Below are positions 33,491-41,679 of a stretch of 64,000 nt of DNA, piece after piece. Within the stretch, counting starts at the first letter, position 1, and each line of letters opens with the position of its first letter. The notes beneath the pieces were generated by a model. It searched no databases, was not told the DNA's origin, and saw only the letters and a program-made list of their open reading frames with translations. The stretch comes from Pedobacter sp. KBS0701 (GTDB lineage: Bacteria > Bacteroidota > Bacteroidia > Sphingobacteriales > Sphingobacteriaceae). The position numbers and the translations under genes are program-made. The stretch spans positions 5,580,001 through 5,644,000 of the forward strand of contig NZ_CP042171.1 in assembly GCF_005938645.2 (NCBI RefSeq), written 5' to 3'.

Positions 33491-33765
33491 ACAATGTATA
33501 TTGGTTAGGGAAGCAAAATAACGGGATTTAAATCTGAGATGTTACTAATAATCGACAAATTAGTAATACAAATGTTCATACGCAGATTGTCTTCTTTATT
33601 TTATAGCGCTGTGGATGTTTTATCTCGCTATACTTGTCACTGATGCAAAGCAGATGTGAAAACAACATGATAAAAAAGCAAAGATCGCTATTCAAAACCG
33701 TTAGTGATGAGGAAGATTAGAATAAAGATCGGTTAGGCGTTCTTGTAAATGTATAAGTGCAAAAA

Positions 33766-33793
33766 AAGCCGTACCCGGTTATGGGTACAGCTT
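33766..33793 (-). terminator. Terminator of the tssN-tssK unit
   Basis: AAGCCGTACCC pairs with GGGTACAGCTT with one mismatch; on the minus strand it is followed by a run of Us (33761-33767), about 30 nt after the tssK stop. The rest of the 332-bp gap (33491-33822) shows no gene. Confidence 0.8.
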
Positions 33794-33822
33794 ACATATA
33801 AAATTTACTCCGAGAAATAATT

Positions 33823-34962
33823 TTAATCCAGCAATGTCCAGGTTTTTCTGGCTTGTACCTGTTGTACAACCTGCTGTTCGGCAACCACAATATTTTCTTT
33901 GCGCTGCCCGATGTATTCTAATCCACTCAATTTATTCCAGAGTGCTACTAACACATTCATAAATTCGTTTGCCATTACCATGCTGTTGTTAATCTGTTTA
34001 TGATCGTAGACCAATTCAATGGTTTTAGCTAAAAGCTCTTCAAAATTTCCTGGAGTTACATCTTTCCACTCGTAAAAATACTTAAGCAACTCTTCCCTTT
34101 CACGCGGATCAATCAGTTTTATGGCTGTAAAAAAGATATGTGCTAAACTGGAAAAATAACCTGTTAAAACAACAGGCGATTCGCGGTGTGCAATGTTTCT
34201 GTATTCGTAAAATAAACCTGCAATATAATCTACAATCTTTTCAGAGATCAGACGGATATTTTTGCCAAGAGGCGTAATATTATCGCGTCCTCCTGTTTTA
34301 TCAATAATCTTAAATGCGGCCAGTTGTAAATCATTCAGTAAAACACTGAAAGATTCATAATATCTGATTAACGCGGGATGGCTTGTGATGGTTGAACTTG
34401 GCGGGATATAATTATTATTGATAGATAATCTTCCGTTCTCATAATAAACCTGTCCAATTGTTAGAAAATAGCTGTCTGCCGTTTGCGAACTCACTTCACT
34501 TTCCGGCAAAACAGCGATAGAATAGCTTTTAGTTAATTCAGGGTAGCGGATCGGGCTCTCTTCAGGATTTGGTGTGCCGGCCGGCACCCGGTTAAACGGA
34601 CTCACTACCAGTAAAATAACATAATTACGCGGTTCCGACTGGCCAAAATAGTGGTTGTGTACCAGCGTATCCATGTTATCCGACTGTACGATATCAATAT
34701 GGCAACCTTCGGGTGTAATGGCATTACAATACCTTACCCTTACTTCAATATGGTTAGTTGCTTTTTCAATAATTTCGATATCATGCGAACTTTTATAACC
34801 TGCAAAAGGGGGTAAGAATCCGTAATTGCTATTGTTTAAATGTAGAGAGGCGGCGTCGCGTACAAAGTCCTGCAAATAGAGATCACTCAAGGTAAAATGA
34901 TCACTAGAGAGCTTCATGCCATTAATCCAGTTAATGGATTTATATTTTAGCGGCTTTATCAT
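33823..34962 (-). CDS. tssK: T6SS baseplate protein TssK (subtype iii)
   Basis: A 379-residue baseplate protein that in known systems links the TssEFG wedge to the membrane complex. The start KYKSINWINGMKLSSDHFTL matches the usual TssK opening (a trimmed form of the W-x-x-G-x-x-L-x-x-x-H-F pattern), and length is as expected for Bacteroidota TssK. It is transcribed after tssN with a 22-nt gap. Confidence 0.88.
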   Translation of the reverse strand: MIKPLKYKSINWINGMKLSSDHFTLSDLYLQDFVRDAASLHLNNSNYGFLPPFAGYKSSHDIEIIEKATNHIEVRVRYCNAITPEGCHIDIVQSDNMDTLVHNHYFGQSEPRNYVILLVVSPFNRVPAGTPNPEESPIRYPELTKSYSIAVLPESEVSSQTADSYFLTIGQVYYENGRLSINNNYIPPSSTITSHPALIRYYESFSVLLNDLQLAAFKIIDKTGGRDNITPLGKNIRLISEKIVDYIAGLFYEYRNIAHRESPVVLTGYFSSLAHIFFTAIKLIDPREREELLKYFYEWKDVTPGNFEELLAKTIELVYDHKQINNSMVMANEFMNVLVALWNKLSGLEYIGQRKENIVVAEQQVVQQVQARKTWTLLD

Positions 34963-34984
34963 GGTAGATGTTTTTGATTATAGA

Positions 34985-35878
34985 TTAGATAAAGATAGCA
35001 CTTTCTCCAACTTCATTGGGTTTGTTTATGTTTTCAGATACCCGTTTAGCGTAAATCGTCATTTTTTCGGTAATGCCGTTTTCAATGATGTCAAGATCGG
35101 GATCAATAAAGATATTCCGTTTAAAGAAAGAAGTTTTAATAAAGAAGATCCATTTATAATTTTCCATATCGTCGCTCCTGAATTCCACCGGACTTTTGGC
35201 AAACTTTAAATTATAATCATCGATAAACTTGTGGAACCAGATACCGAAGTTCATGTTTTCTACCGCTTTTACCTTTACTTTCAAAGGTTCCGGATCGCTG
35301 CTTTTTTTGTAAAGTTCAAGCTCCAATACCAATAAGCGGTTAAAGTCTACATGGTCCATGTTGATCTCCAGCGGGGTATCAGGGTACCTCCAGATTTTGT
35401 AAATTTCAGATGGGATACCCAACAGGGAAACATAGGCCCACCAAAAAATAAGCGGTACAAAGAAACAGGCAATACTGCCTGCGCCAAACCACCCAAAGTT
35501 TACCGCACTTAACCAGTTAAAGGCCAGTTGGAATAAATAAACCGATAAAATGGTCGAAATTAATGTGGCAAAAAAGATAAAAACTTTACGCTCCAGCACA
35601 TCTTTAGGGTAGTATTTGGTTAACAGATAAACGAAAATCGTTCCCATTAAAAGGTAAAAAATACAGCAGATAATGTAACCCCAGGGCATGAAATTAAAGT
35701 TTAGAAAGCCTAAAAATCCCGGGATGGCCAAAATAATGCCGATTAACAGAACACTTACGATGAGTCGTTTGTTATTGAGAAACTGGTTCTTCTTGTTAAT
35801 GATAGAAAGCACCGCTGTTGATACCATGAAAATCAGCGGGAATAAGAGAAAACGGATAAAAAATGATTGAACGTCCAT
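34985..35878 (-). CDS. tssN: T6SS membrane protein TssN
   Basis: A 297-residue inner-membrane protein specific to T6SSiii. About five hydrophobic helices fill residues 5-165 (for example FLLFPLIFMVSTAVLSII and FFATLISTILSVYLF), followed by a cytosolic domain of about 130 residues. In T6SSiii, TssN with TssO, P, Q and R is thought to replace the TssJLM trans-envelope complex of other T6SSs. First gene of the minus-strand tssN-tssK unit, divergent from tssG. Confidence 0.85.
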   Translation of the reverse strand: MDVQSFFIRFLLFPLIFMVSTAVLSIINKKNQFLNNKRLIVSVLLIGIILAIPGFLGFLNFNFMPWGYIICCIFYLLMGTIFVYLLTKYYPKDVLERKVFIFFATLISTILSVYLFQLAFNWLSAVNFGWFGAGSIACFFVPLIFWWAYVSLLGIPSEIYKIWRYPDTPLEINMDHVDFNRLLVLELELYKKSSDPEPLKVKVKAVENMNFGIWFHKFIDDYNLKFAKSPVEFRSDDMENYKWIFFIKTSFFKRNIFIDPDLDIIENGITEKMTIYAKRVSENINKPNEVGESAIFI

Positions 35879-35904
35879 TAATTTTTTATAGATGTGATGT
35901 ACTA

Positions 35905-35912
35905 CAAATATA
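35905..35912 (-). promoter_or_regulatory. -7 element of tssN-tssK
   Basis: Read on the minus strand the sequence is TATATTTG, a perfect TAnnTTTG element about 27 nt before the tssN start. The -33 position is not conserved. Confidence 0.5.
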
Positions 35913-35995
35913 GTATCTTTAGTATTTGATTATGATTGTTATTTTTTTCAGTAGTTAAAATTTAACCTATAACAAAAATGAAGCCTTAAAGTTTA

Positions 35996-36934
35996 ATGAA
36001 AAAAGAAACTTTGATTAATAACGAACTATTTACAGATTATAAGGCCGTTGCCTATGCTGCCGATCTGATTGAACGTAAGGTAATTGACGCCGATAGGATG
36101 GAAATTATCCCATTGGGGCCTGATAAACGTGCTTTTGCGAAAGATATCGAAAATATAACAGCTTATTATTCTGAAAGAAGAAGGCACGAACGCATCCGCA
36201 TCAGTATCAACCGCGAAGGCTTGTATGATATGCTACCTGAAGGGCTTTTCCACCGTCCACCAACAGGTAGTGCAGGCATGGATGAGGAATCAATGATTAA
36301 AGACATCAAAGACAGGAGGGAGGAAGAAAAAGAAGCCAGGCTATTTTTTACGCCTTTTGATGCCGAGATCAATTATGTAAGGATCATGACCGAGCTATAT
36401 GAGAATATGCTCGATAAAAAAACAACCTATTCCGATTTAAGTCAGATTTTTGAATTTGGCTGGGATGAATTTAATTTGCTCAATAAAGAGCAGAGTATTA
36501 TCTGGATGCACCTGCTGCCCGAAATCCAGCAGAAAAGAAACAACATCGATTTTGTGTCGAAGGTGCTTACCGCATTATTCAACCTGCCGCTTACTATAGT
36601 GGATGCCACTGCGAATATTGCTCCGGTAAAAATTGCCGAAGAAATGCAGATGCAGTTGGGCGGGAGCGCATTGGGTATCGATACCATCATAGGCGACAGT
36701 TTTGCCCCCGAACACGAAGCGTATAACATTAATATCGGACCTACTTTACCACAGGAACTGATTAAATTTATGCCCGGGCAAAAAAACAGGGCCATTTTGG
36801 ATATGGCTATCAGTTATTTGATGCCGGTTGATGCCGAAGTAAATGTAGAACTCCTTACCGCTCCCGATTATCAGGAAACGGTATTGAGCGAGGATGGCGA
36901 AAGTGCTTATTTAGGTTATACGGTGTATCTTTAA
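35996..36934 (+). CDS. tssG: T6SS baseplate protein TssG-like (subtype iii)
   Basis: A 312-residue soluble protein with REGLYDMLPEGLFHRPP, a motif typical of the Bacteroidota TssG-type baseplate protein, followed by helical and beta regions ending AYLGYTVYL. Location among tssK, tssN, tssF and tssE supports the call. It stands alone on the + strand, divergent from tssN. TssG pairs with two TssF copies in baseplate wedges. Assignment rests on motif and context, not an alignment. Confidence 0.78.
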   Translation: MKKETLINNELFTDYKAVAYAADLIERKVIDADRMEIIPLGPDKRAFAKDIENITAYYSERRRHERIRISINREGLYDMLPEGLFHRPPTGSAGMDEESMIKDIKDRREEEKEARLFFTPFDAEINYVRIMTELYENMLDKKTTYSDLSQIFEFGWDEFNLLNKEQSIIWMHLLPEIQQKRNNIDFVSKVLTALFNLPLTIVDATANIAPVKIAEEMQMQLGGSALGIDTIIGDSFAPEHEAYNINIGPTLPQELIKFMPGQKNRAILDMAISYLMPVDAEVNVELLTAPDYQETVLSEDGESAYLGYTVYL

Positions 36935-37025
36935 CTAAGATGAACTAGCTGGATGCCGTCATTTTGTACAGGGTGTAACGTATTCGGGAACCGCGATTGC
37001 TCAGCGAAGCTAAATCTGTCTGGAT

Positions 37026-37065
37026 AGATCTCTCCACTTCGCTTTGCTGCGGTCGAGATGACGAC
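37026..37065. repeat. Dispersed repeat, ATCTCTCCACTnCGC type, copy 2
   Basis: ATCTCTCCACTTCGCTTTGC followed by TGCGGTCGAGATGACGA, related to the copy at 31905. It lies between convergent tssG and tssF and may act as a hairpin between them. Confidence 0.6.
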
Positions 37066-37102
37066 TTTTTTTATTAAAAAAGATTATAGCCACATCAAAA
37101 AC

Positions 37103-38968
37103 TTAAAGCGCCCTGTGCATCGCAGGCTTTAACAGCAAGCGGTAATGTATATTCAGGGTACTCCTTAAATTCAATTTTGCCAATGTCAAGCTCAACAGTT
37201 CTTCCCAGTCCTGTGTACTCAGGTTCAGCTGGTCTGCGGGCTCGATTAGAATATCGGTAGTTTTAATAAAACCCGCATTCGGTTTATTGTCCATAATTAA
37301 ACCCTTGGCCAGGGTAATGCCCTTTAACTTATTGCCCAGCTCGTATCGGCAGAAGTTGATCACATCGGCCTTTGTAATAATCCGGTCGGCAGTGGTTAAG
37401 CCATATTTATAGGCCTGCACCCGGTTGGTGGCATTCAGCCGCGATCTGCCGCCTTTGGTCTGACTCAATAAAAAGATACTTTCTGCATGTACCTTATTGT
37501 TATCGTATACCACTAAACGGCTGCCGGCATTGATGTGGTTGGCTTCTTCTGCCTGTGTTACCCATATATCCAGAAATAATATATCTGCATCATCAATAGG
37601 TTTCAATACAATATAGCTTGGCAACTCTTTAATATCTTTTAGCGCTGAACGGCTTTTTTGTTCAATCAGGGCAATATTTTGCTCCAGGTTTTTAAGGATG
37701 GTACTTAAAAAATCTGGTCCATAGGCTGTAAAAGCTGCTTTTTCATCGCGTAAAAGCTCAAAAAGATAATCAACCAGTTCTTTTGCATTCCTGGTATCAA
37801 AACGCTCCGTTCCTCCGTAGCGGATCGAGAAAGAACCATCGCCTTTTTCATTCTCGTTGGTGTAGGGAATTTCATTATAACTTTTCCCTTTATTGTCCTT
37901 CAGATTTTCTACCGCAAGCATCTGGTCCAGCGATTCCGTTTTAATCGGGATAATATTTTTCATCGTTTTAAGCCGGTGTTTAATCTGGCTTAACCGTTTA
38001 TTGACTACCGGGAACGCGTTGATATAAATATGAAGCTCGTTCAGCATTTCCTGGTTTATAGCTGCCGGAAAAATTACTTTAAGCCATTTTACCGAATTAT
38101 CGATCTGGTTTAAAACCGCTGGCTGGAACAGGTTGGAAAACGCTGGAGGTAGTTCCCCGCTTTCGTCGATATTAAAATCATTAAGGTCGCCCAGGGTAAT
38201 AAACCTATTGCTGTAAAACTGTAAAATATCCGCTTTAATCAGGTTAAGTAGCTGCTTGTGCTGAAAAGGTGCCTGTACCTTACCCGTTAAAGGCTCATCC
38301 ATAAAACGTTCAGTATAGGCCGCGAGTTCGTTATTTTTGTAGAACCATTTTCCCAGTGAGAGCAGGTCGTAAGTGTTTTCGGGTACCGAATAATTTTTCC
38401 AGTCGAAAAATAAATTCAGTTTATTAAAATCCATCCAGTCTTTAATGCCACTAAAGCCAATATACATTGTGTTTTTCTCTACCGAAGTGCCGGAAAGTGT
38501 ATTGTGGATAGGCTGTTTACCCAATTGTTCTACATTAAAAAGGGTATTTCCGGTAACAATATGCTTAATAGCTGCATTATTTACTTTTACGGTGTGCAGC
38601 GGACTAAAAAAAATATCGGTTTTTTTTGCCTTATCGTTTTCCTGAGGGATGTTTTTCTTAAATGCAAACTGCGAATAAGGCGAAAGATAATCCTGCTGCT
38701 CAATCGGTCTGGCATGCATAATGGCATGGGCAGGTAATGAAGAAGTTAAATGATCGGGTGCTAAAATGCGGCTGATCTTGTCAAAAATCCTGTTCTCTAA
38801 ATTTTTAACATCATTGGCAACGTTAAAAAGCTCATTGCTCAGGGCCTCAATAATCAGCCTGACCAGCGGATCGAAGTCGTTACTGTCTTTAACATTCCAA
38901 AAATCTTCGGCATTTTTTAAAATTCTATTGCGGATTTCATCTTTCGATGAGTAAAAAACTGGTTTCAT
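37103..38968 (-). CDS. tssF: T6SS baseplate protein TssF (subtype iii)
   Basis: A 621-residue baseplate protein. The N-terminus has the TssF-type layout, DFDPLVRLIIEALSNELF then NRIFDKISRILAPDHLTSS and SLPAHAIMHARP. The C-terminal part contains VTQAEEANHINAGSRLVVY and ends in a helical segment with the LLSLTLAKLNLRSTLNIHYR stretch. Length fits. It follows tssE (26-nt gap) on the minus strand. Confidence 0.88.
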   Translation of the reverse strand: MKPVFYSSKDEIRNRILKNAEDFWNVKDSNDFDPLVRLIIEALSNELFNVANDVKNLENRIFDKISRILAPDHLTSSLPAHAIMHARPIEQQDYLSPYSQFAFKKNIPQENDKAKKTDIFFSPLHTVKVNNAAIKHIVTGNTLFNVEQLGKQPIHNTLSGTSVEKNTMYIGFSGIKDWMDFNKLNLFFDWKNYSVPENTYDLLSLGKWFYKNNELAAYTERFMDEPLTGKVQAPFQHKQLLNLIKADILQFYSNRFITLGDLNDFNIDESGELPPAFSNLFQPAVLNQIDNSVKWLKVIFPAAINQEMLNELHIYINAFPVVNKRLSQIKHRLKTMKNIIPIKTESLDQMLAVENLKDNKGKSYNEIPYTNENEKGDGSFSIRYGGTERFDTRNAKELVDYLFELLRDEKAAFTAYGPDFLSTILKNLEQNIALIEQKSRSALKDIKELPSYIVLKPIDDADILFLDIWVTQAEEANHINAGSRLVVYDNNKVHAESIFLLSQTKGGRSRLNATNRVQAYKYGLTTADRIITKADVINFCRYELGNKLKGITLAKGLIMDNKPNAGFIKTTDILIEPADQLNLSTQDWEELLSLTLAKLNLRSTLNIHYRLLLKPAMHRAL

Positions 38969-38994
38969 CTGTAGAATATTTGGGGCGTTTTAGA

Positions 38995-39429
38995 TTAGGT
39001 GGATAGCGGGCTGAGGAATAATGCGGTATTAAAAAAATATTTTTCTCCTGTGGTTTTTATTAGTGCCCGGACACTGATATCCACCTTTTTTTTGATCTCG
39101 GTTATCTTACGCAAGGGATATACATTTTCTACTTCCGTAATGCGCACTTCAACCGAAGTATTGTAGATCCTGAACTCATAATCGGTAATGGATTTAAGCA
39201 ACGATTTGCGGAATTTTTCCTCCCAGATGCTTTCACTCACAATTAATTCGAAATCAAGGTCCCATATCTCACAGCCAAAATCGTTGCGGAACCGGTGCTC
39301 TCCATAACGGGTAAAAATGATCAGTTCGATATGGTGCGAAATCGATCTTCCAAGGTCAGTTGGCTGAAGCCCAGTGCCTGAGAAAAGAGACTTAAATCTG
39401 AAGGGTTTATTATAAAAATTTTCAGACAT
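38995..39429 (-). CDS. tssE: T6SS baseplate protein TssE (gp25-like)
   Basis: A 144-residue protein of the GPW/gp25 family that nucleates the sheath on the baseplate. Family features are SISHHIELIIFTRYGEHR and NDFGCEIWDLDFE, with the conserved E-x-R surrounding (GEHRFRNDFGC), then VSESIWEEKFRKSL and YEFRIYNTSVEVRI. First gene of the minus-strand tssE-tssF unit, divergent from tssO. Confidence 0.9.
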   Translation of the reverse strand: MSENFYNKPFRFKSLFSGTGLQPTDLGRSISHHIELIIFTRYGEHRFRNDFGCEIWDLDFELIVSESIWEEKFRKSLLKSITDYEFRIYNTSVEVRITEVENVYPLRKITEIKKKVDISVRALIKTTGEKYFFNTALFLSPLST

Positions 39430-39607
39430 AAACGGTTTGGCTTAAAGTTTGTTAAAAGTAATAGAAATAAAAATTGTTTTTATTATCAAACAACAAATAT
39501 CAAAAATTGTTATACACAATGTTAATTTGAAAGGTTTGAGTGATTTAAGGTGCGGGAGATGTCGGATTAATGTGACAAATAATGCTATGTGAAACTATTA
39601 ATGCTCT

Positions 39608-40123
39608 ATGAAACCCATCAATTCCATCGAAATCAGGACTGCTTATACGAGGTTCATTATAAACTTCGTATTCCTAACGCTTTTCTCCATTCTCTGTATC
39701 TATCTCTTTTTTGCCGCGTCCGATTATGAGTATACTTTGCTCGATAAAAAGGTAAAGGAAACCGATAAACTATCTTACCTGAGAAAAGATATCAATACAA
39801 ATTTTGACCTTATTCAGGTCCGTTTTAAAGAGCTTGCCCAATATCGCGATTATAATGCAAATGAAATGAGTAAGCAAAGTATCCTGCTTAGTGATATTCA
39901 GAGCGCCAATAATAAGATAAAAGAATTAATCTCTAAAAAAACAGCACCAAGTCCAAGTTTCGATCTGTACGGAAAATTAAATAATAATGTTGGTGCAATG
40001 GCCGATTTACAAGATTCGCTTTTCCAATCAAGGAGCGATATACAGCGGTACAAAGAACGTATAAACGAGTGCCAAAAGGCAAACCAATCTGCAGCACAAA
40101 AAATTAGAAACGGTAGGTACTGA
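39608..40123 (+). CDS. tssO: T6SS transmembrane protein TssO
   Basis: A 171-residue protein with one N-terminal membrane helix (FIINFVFLTLFSILCIYLFF) and a long periplasmic coiled coil. It fits TssO, a T6SSiii-specific membrane component. It starts the large + strand operon tssO-tssO2-tssP-tssR-clpV-tssB-tssC, with only 16 nt to the next gene. Family call from architecture and context. Confidence 0.78.
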   Translation: MKPINSIEIRTAYTRFIINFVFLTLFSILCIYLFFAASDYEYTLLDKKVKETDKLSYLRKDINTNFDLIQVRFKELAQYRDYNANEMSKQSILLSDIQSANNKIKELISKKTAPSPSFDLYGKLNNNVGAMADLQDSLFQSRSDIQRYKERINECQKANQSAAQKIRNGRY

Positions 40124-40139
40124 AAGTAATTAAAACATT

Positions 40140-40625
40140 ATGATTAAAATAAGCATAAAAGAAAGGCGCGAACAATTCTTGTTTTTTACAGCGTTATTCG
40201 TTTTTACTGTTGGGCTTTTGAGTTTTGGGATTTTTTATAGCGATAAGTCGAAGTACGAAATTTCTAAAAAAGAACTGGAAGTTAAGATTAACGAAAACGA
40301 AGCATTCGAAAATATGGTGAAAGAAACCATGCCAACTATTGATACTACCTTTAAACAGATAACACGGTATAACCCAAATGTGCAGGCCGTTTTTTTAAAG
40401 AACGATATACAGCTTTCATTAGGTTCAATCAAAGCTGCGTTCGACCGTAAAGCATCAGATTCACGCTATAAAATATTTGTCCACACCGCACAGTTATACG
40501 ATAGATTATTTTACGATAGACAAGAACAAAACAGAAATATTTCAGATATCGAACTGCATAAAAGACAGTTAGATGATTGCATTACCAACAGACGGCAATT
40601 ACAGCAAACGATATCTGCAAGATAA
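40140..40625 (+). CDS. tssO: Second TssO-like transmembrane protein
   Basis: A 161-residue protein of the same design as its upstream neighbour: a basic start (IKISIKERREQF), one membrane helix (LFFTALFVFTVGLLSFGIFY) and a coiled-coil periplasmic part. I read the two as distant paralogues, both TssO-like; one of them may fill the place of another T6SSiii membrane subunit such as TssQ. No lipobox is present, so it is not a lipoprotein. Confidence 0.65.
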   Translation: MIKISIKERREQFLFFTALFVFTVGLLSFGIFYSDKSKYEISKKELEVKINENEAFENMVKETMPTIDTTFKQITRYNPNVQAVFLKNDIQLSLGSIKAAFDRKASDSRYKIFVHTAQLYDRLFYDRQEQNRNISDIELHKRQLDDCITNRRQLQQTISAR

Positions 40626-40657
40626 AATACCAAAAACAACCTATAAAAACGCTACCT

Positions 40658-41638
40658 ATGTCTGACACAAACACCAAGCAAGTTAATTCAAATTCGCAAG
40701 GCTATGTTATTCTCTACATCCTGCTGGCTGTACTGCTCTTAACGGGCCTGATTTTTTTATTTAAAAGTTCATTGTTCGAAAAAAGAACAATTGATGCGAG
40801 AATCCTTAAGGATGAAATTTATTTGAATGAAGATTTAGTTTTTACCGATAATACCCCAAAGGCCTCAAAATGGTTATGGGAATTTGGTAATGGCGAAAAA
40901 GCCACAACAAAAACCGGTTCTTACCACTACACCAAACCCGATACCTACATTGTACGCTTAACCGTTGATGGCGAACTGCGTCAGGAATTTCCCGTTACGG
41001 TACGCGATACCGTTCATACCGCACCTGTAGATAGTGTGCTAACCATAAGTGGCCCAACCGCTGGTTTGGTTAACGAAGAGATCAGGCTTGAAGGGGATGG
41101 AGAAGGAAAAGACTTCGAATGGTCGTTCGGCGAAACCGGCCGCGTGGATGTAAAAGGAAAAACGGCCTTGTACACCTACCGCGCGCCAGGCAAATATGTA
41201 GTCCGTCTTCGGTCGGATAAAGCCCGTAAGCCCGCTTTTTTAACCATTTTAATTACTGATCCAAATGCGGAAATCGTAGATGATCTGGTTGCTCCTGGTG
41301 ATGGAGAACGTAAAACTATAGACGATATCAGGGCACGCCTGCAGGCCATTGCCAATGGAGCAGATTTTAACTCCAATTATTATTATCTCATTAACAAATA
41401 CATGTGCAACAACGAAAAAGTAACGGTTAATGTGGAAATGAATGGTAAGAAAAAACAGACCGATATTTATTCGTACTGTATGGGCCTGACTTTTGGAGGA
41501 GAAATAGCAGTAGATGAAGCGCAATTGACGATTAAACCCAACTCTACCTGTGCGAGTTTATTAAATATTAAACAACACTCAGGAACAGCCCAGCCTGCAG
41601 CAACGGCAACAACTGATGCTCCCGCGAAAACAAAATAG
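40658..41638 (+). CDS. tssP: T6SS PKD-domain protein TssP
   Basis: The start is ATG 40658 (MSDTNTKQ); a longer frame from 40577 would run back into the preceding gene. After a short cytosolic segment and one membrane helix (VILYILLAVLLLTGLIFLF) there are two PKD/immunoglobulin-like domains (WLWEFGNGEKATTKTG...HYTKPDTYIVRL and FEWSFGE...YTYRAPGKYVVRL) and a C-terminal domain with three cysteines. This is the TssP design of T6SSiii, a periplasmic part of the envelope complex. Confidence 0.82.
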   Translation: MSDTNTKQVNSNSQGYVILYILLAVLLLTGLIFLFKSSLFEKRTIDARILKDEIYLNEDLVFTDNTPKASKWLWEFGNGEKATTKTGSYHYTKPDTYIVRLTVDGELRQEFPVTVRDTVHTAPVDSVLTISGPTAGLVNEEIRLEGDGEGKDFEWSFGETGRVDVKGKTALYTYRAPGKYVVRLRSDKARKPAFLTILITDPNAEIVDDLVAPGDGERKTIDDIRARLQAIANGADFNSNYYYLINKYMCNNEKVTVNVEMNGKKKQTDIYSYCMGLTFGGEIAVDEAQLTIKPNSTCASLLNIKQHSGTAQPAATATTDAPAKTK

Positions 41639-41679
41639 ATTAACATCTTAACCAAATTTTAAGCTCATCTACAAAGAAT

